64,000 bases of DNA from Salinimonas profundi (lineage in GTDB: Bacteria; Pseudomonadota; Gammaproteobacteria; Enterobacterales; Alteromonadaceae). Shown in pieces: positions 63,411 to 64,000 of this stretch. The stretch is taken from the NCBI RefSeq assembly GCF_014750655.1, contig NZ_JABBXD010000001.1, positions 419,102-483,101 on the forward strand, written 5' to 3'. The notes under the pieces were generated by a model. The model saw nothing but the letters and a program-made list of their open reading frames with translations, did not search any database and had not been told where the DNA came from. Every line of letters begins with the position of its first letter. Position 1 is the first letter of the stretch. Position numbers and translations under genes: made by a program.

Positions 63411-63440
63411 ATTGATAAAAATAATTTATTAATATTGATA
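63409..63440. repeat. Direct repeat in the LysR-scoA divergent region
   Basis: ATATTGATA occurs at 63409-63417 and 63432-63440, 23 bp apart, in AT-rich DNA. The first copy overlaps the LysR start codon. This may be part of the LysR regulator's binding region, though the low complexity makes chance possible. Confidence 0.3.
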
Positions 63441-63513
63441 TAAAATTAATTTTACAAAATTTTTGCAAGCACAGATACTCTTATTGTCTTTAATTCACAC
63501 AAAGGAGCGTCAG

Positions 63514-64000
63514 ATGTCAGGTTTCGATAAGGTCGTGACCAGTTACGAAGAAGCAATGGAAGGACTCACCGATGGCATGACAGTTATTGCCGGCGGCTTC
63601 GGACTATGCGGAATTCCTGAGGGGCTAATTGGTCAGATCAAAACCATGGGGGTCAAAGACCTTACCGTGGTATCCAATAACTGTGGCGTGGACGGTTTTG
63701 GCCTGGGCATTTTATTAGAAGATCGCCAGATTCGAAAAATGGTGTCTTCCTACGTTGGCGAAAATGCATTATTTGAAAAACAATTGCTGGCCAATGAACT
63801 TGAAGTTGAACTGACACCGCAAGGTACACTGGCAGAAAAAATGCGCGCTGGTGGTGCCGGCATTCCGGCCTTTTACACGGCAACCGGATACGGCACGCCG
63901 GTTGGTGAAGGCAAAGAAGTAAAAGAGTTTAATGGTCGCCCCTACATACTTGAAGAGTCCATTACCGGTGACTTTGCCATTGTGAAAGCCTGGAAAGCCG
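63514..64000 (+). CDS. scoA: Succinyl-CoA:3-ketoacid CoA-transferase subunit A, 5' part
   Basis: The first 162 codons lie in the window; the frame is open to the right edge. [20 protein letters not shown] and [20 protein letters not shown] with [14 protein letters not shown] are typical of subunit A of SCOT/AtoD-type enzymes, which transfer CoA from succinyl-CoA to acetoacetate in ketone body use. AAGGAG lies 8 nt before the ATG. It should be followed by subunit B outside the window. It diverges from a LysR gene likely to control it. Confidence 0.93.
   Translation, partial: MSGFDKVVTSYEEAMEGLTDGMTVIAGGFGLCGIPEGLIGQIKTMGVKDLTVVSNNCGVDGFGLGILLEDRQIRKMVSSYVGENALFEKQLLANELEVELTPQGTLAEKMRAGGAGIPAFYTATGYGTPVGEGKEVKEFNGRPYILEESITGDFAIVKAWKA

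Overview
The window looks like chromosomal core DNA from a marine gammaproteobacterium of the order Alteromonadales, probably Alteromonadaceae. This is inferred from the gene set and order: fabA/rmf, uup-glutaredoxin-rlmL-pyrD-180 kDa NAD-glutamate dehydrogenase, pepN-DUF2835, prc-proQ-msrC, cysB, and Na+-coupled transporters. No IS element, prophage, CRISPR array, tRNA or rRNA gene was seen. Coding density is very high and most genes sit in tight, often overlapping operons.

Layout. 1-4.3 kb: four photolyase/cryptochrome-superfamily genes in two divergent pairs (an iron-sulfur photolyase-related start and class I PhrB leftward; Cry-DASH and an unusual photolyase-like protein rightward). 4.3-5.6 kb: a small predicted ribbon-helix-helix protein, fabA with a clear FabR-type operator in its promoter, and rmf. 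5.8-17.8 kb: a DUF3466 envelope protein, the ABC-F ATPase Uup, a glutaredoxin-like protein, RlmKL, PyrD and the giant NAD-glutamate dehydrogenase, all leftward. 18-24.9 kb: DUF1302, DUF1329, a Ycf48/BNR-like beta-propeller and an RND/MMPL transporter, which together resemble a trans-envelope transport machine. 25-30.7 kb: DUF2835, PepN, NhaC and an NSS transporter. 30.8-36.3 kb: Prc, ProQ, an acidic orphan protein, MsrC, a SIMPL protein and a fused SpmA/SpmB protein.

36.5-39.5 kb: a two-gene module (a SatD-like protein with nucleotide-cyclase-like motifs plus an HTH, then the membrane protein DUF3307) behind a perfect palindrome that covers its -10 region; a class V aminotransferase; and a strong candidate small RNA of about 100 nt with promoter and terminator. 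39.5-43.6 kb: a compact operon rlmJ - atypical Ser/Thr kinase - tesB - gamma-carbonic anhydrase. 43.7-47.5 kb: branched-chain 2-oxoacid dehydrogenase E1alpha-E1beta-E2 without a local E3. 47.9-52.3 kb: a 1494-residue secreted subtilase with a GlyGly-CTERM tail, behind an intergenic region holding three inverted repeats. 52.3-64 kb: SRAP peptidase, RmuC, class I fumarase, PabB, NudL, L-serine deaminase, CysB, an orphan histidine kinase, a membrane coiled-coil protein, a LysR regulator and the start of a succinyl-CoA:3-ketoacid CoA-transferase operon.

The best candidates for undescribed biology are the SatD-like/DUF3307 module with its palindrome, the DUF1302-DUF1329-propeller-RND cluster with an internal terminator, the small RNA at 39339-39440, the kinase with DWG in place of DFG, and the paired palindromes before the subtilase. 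Function statements for these are inference from motifs and context.
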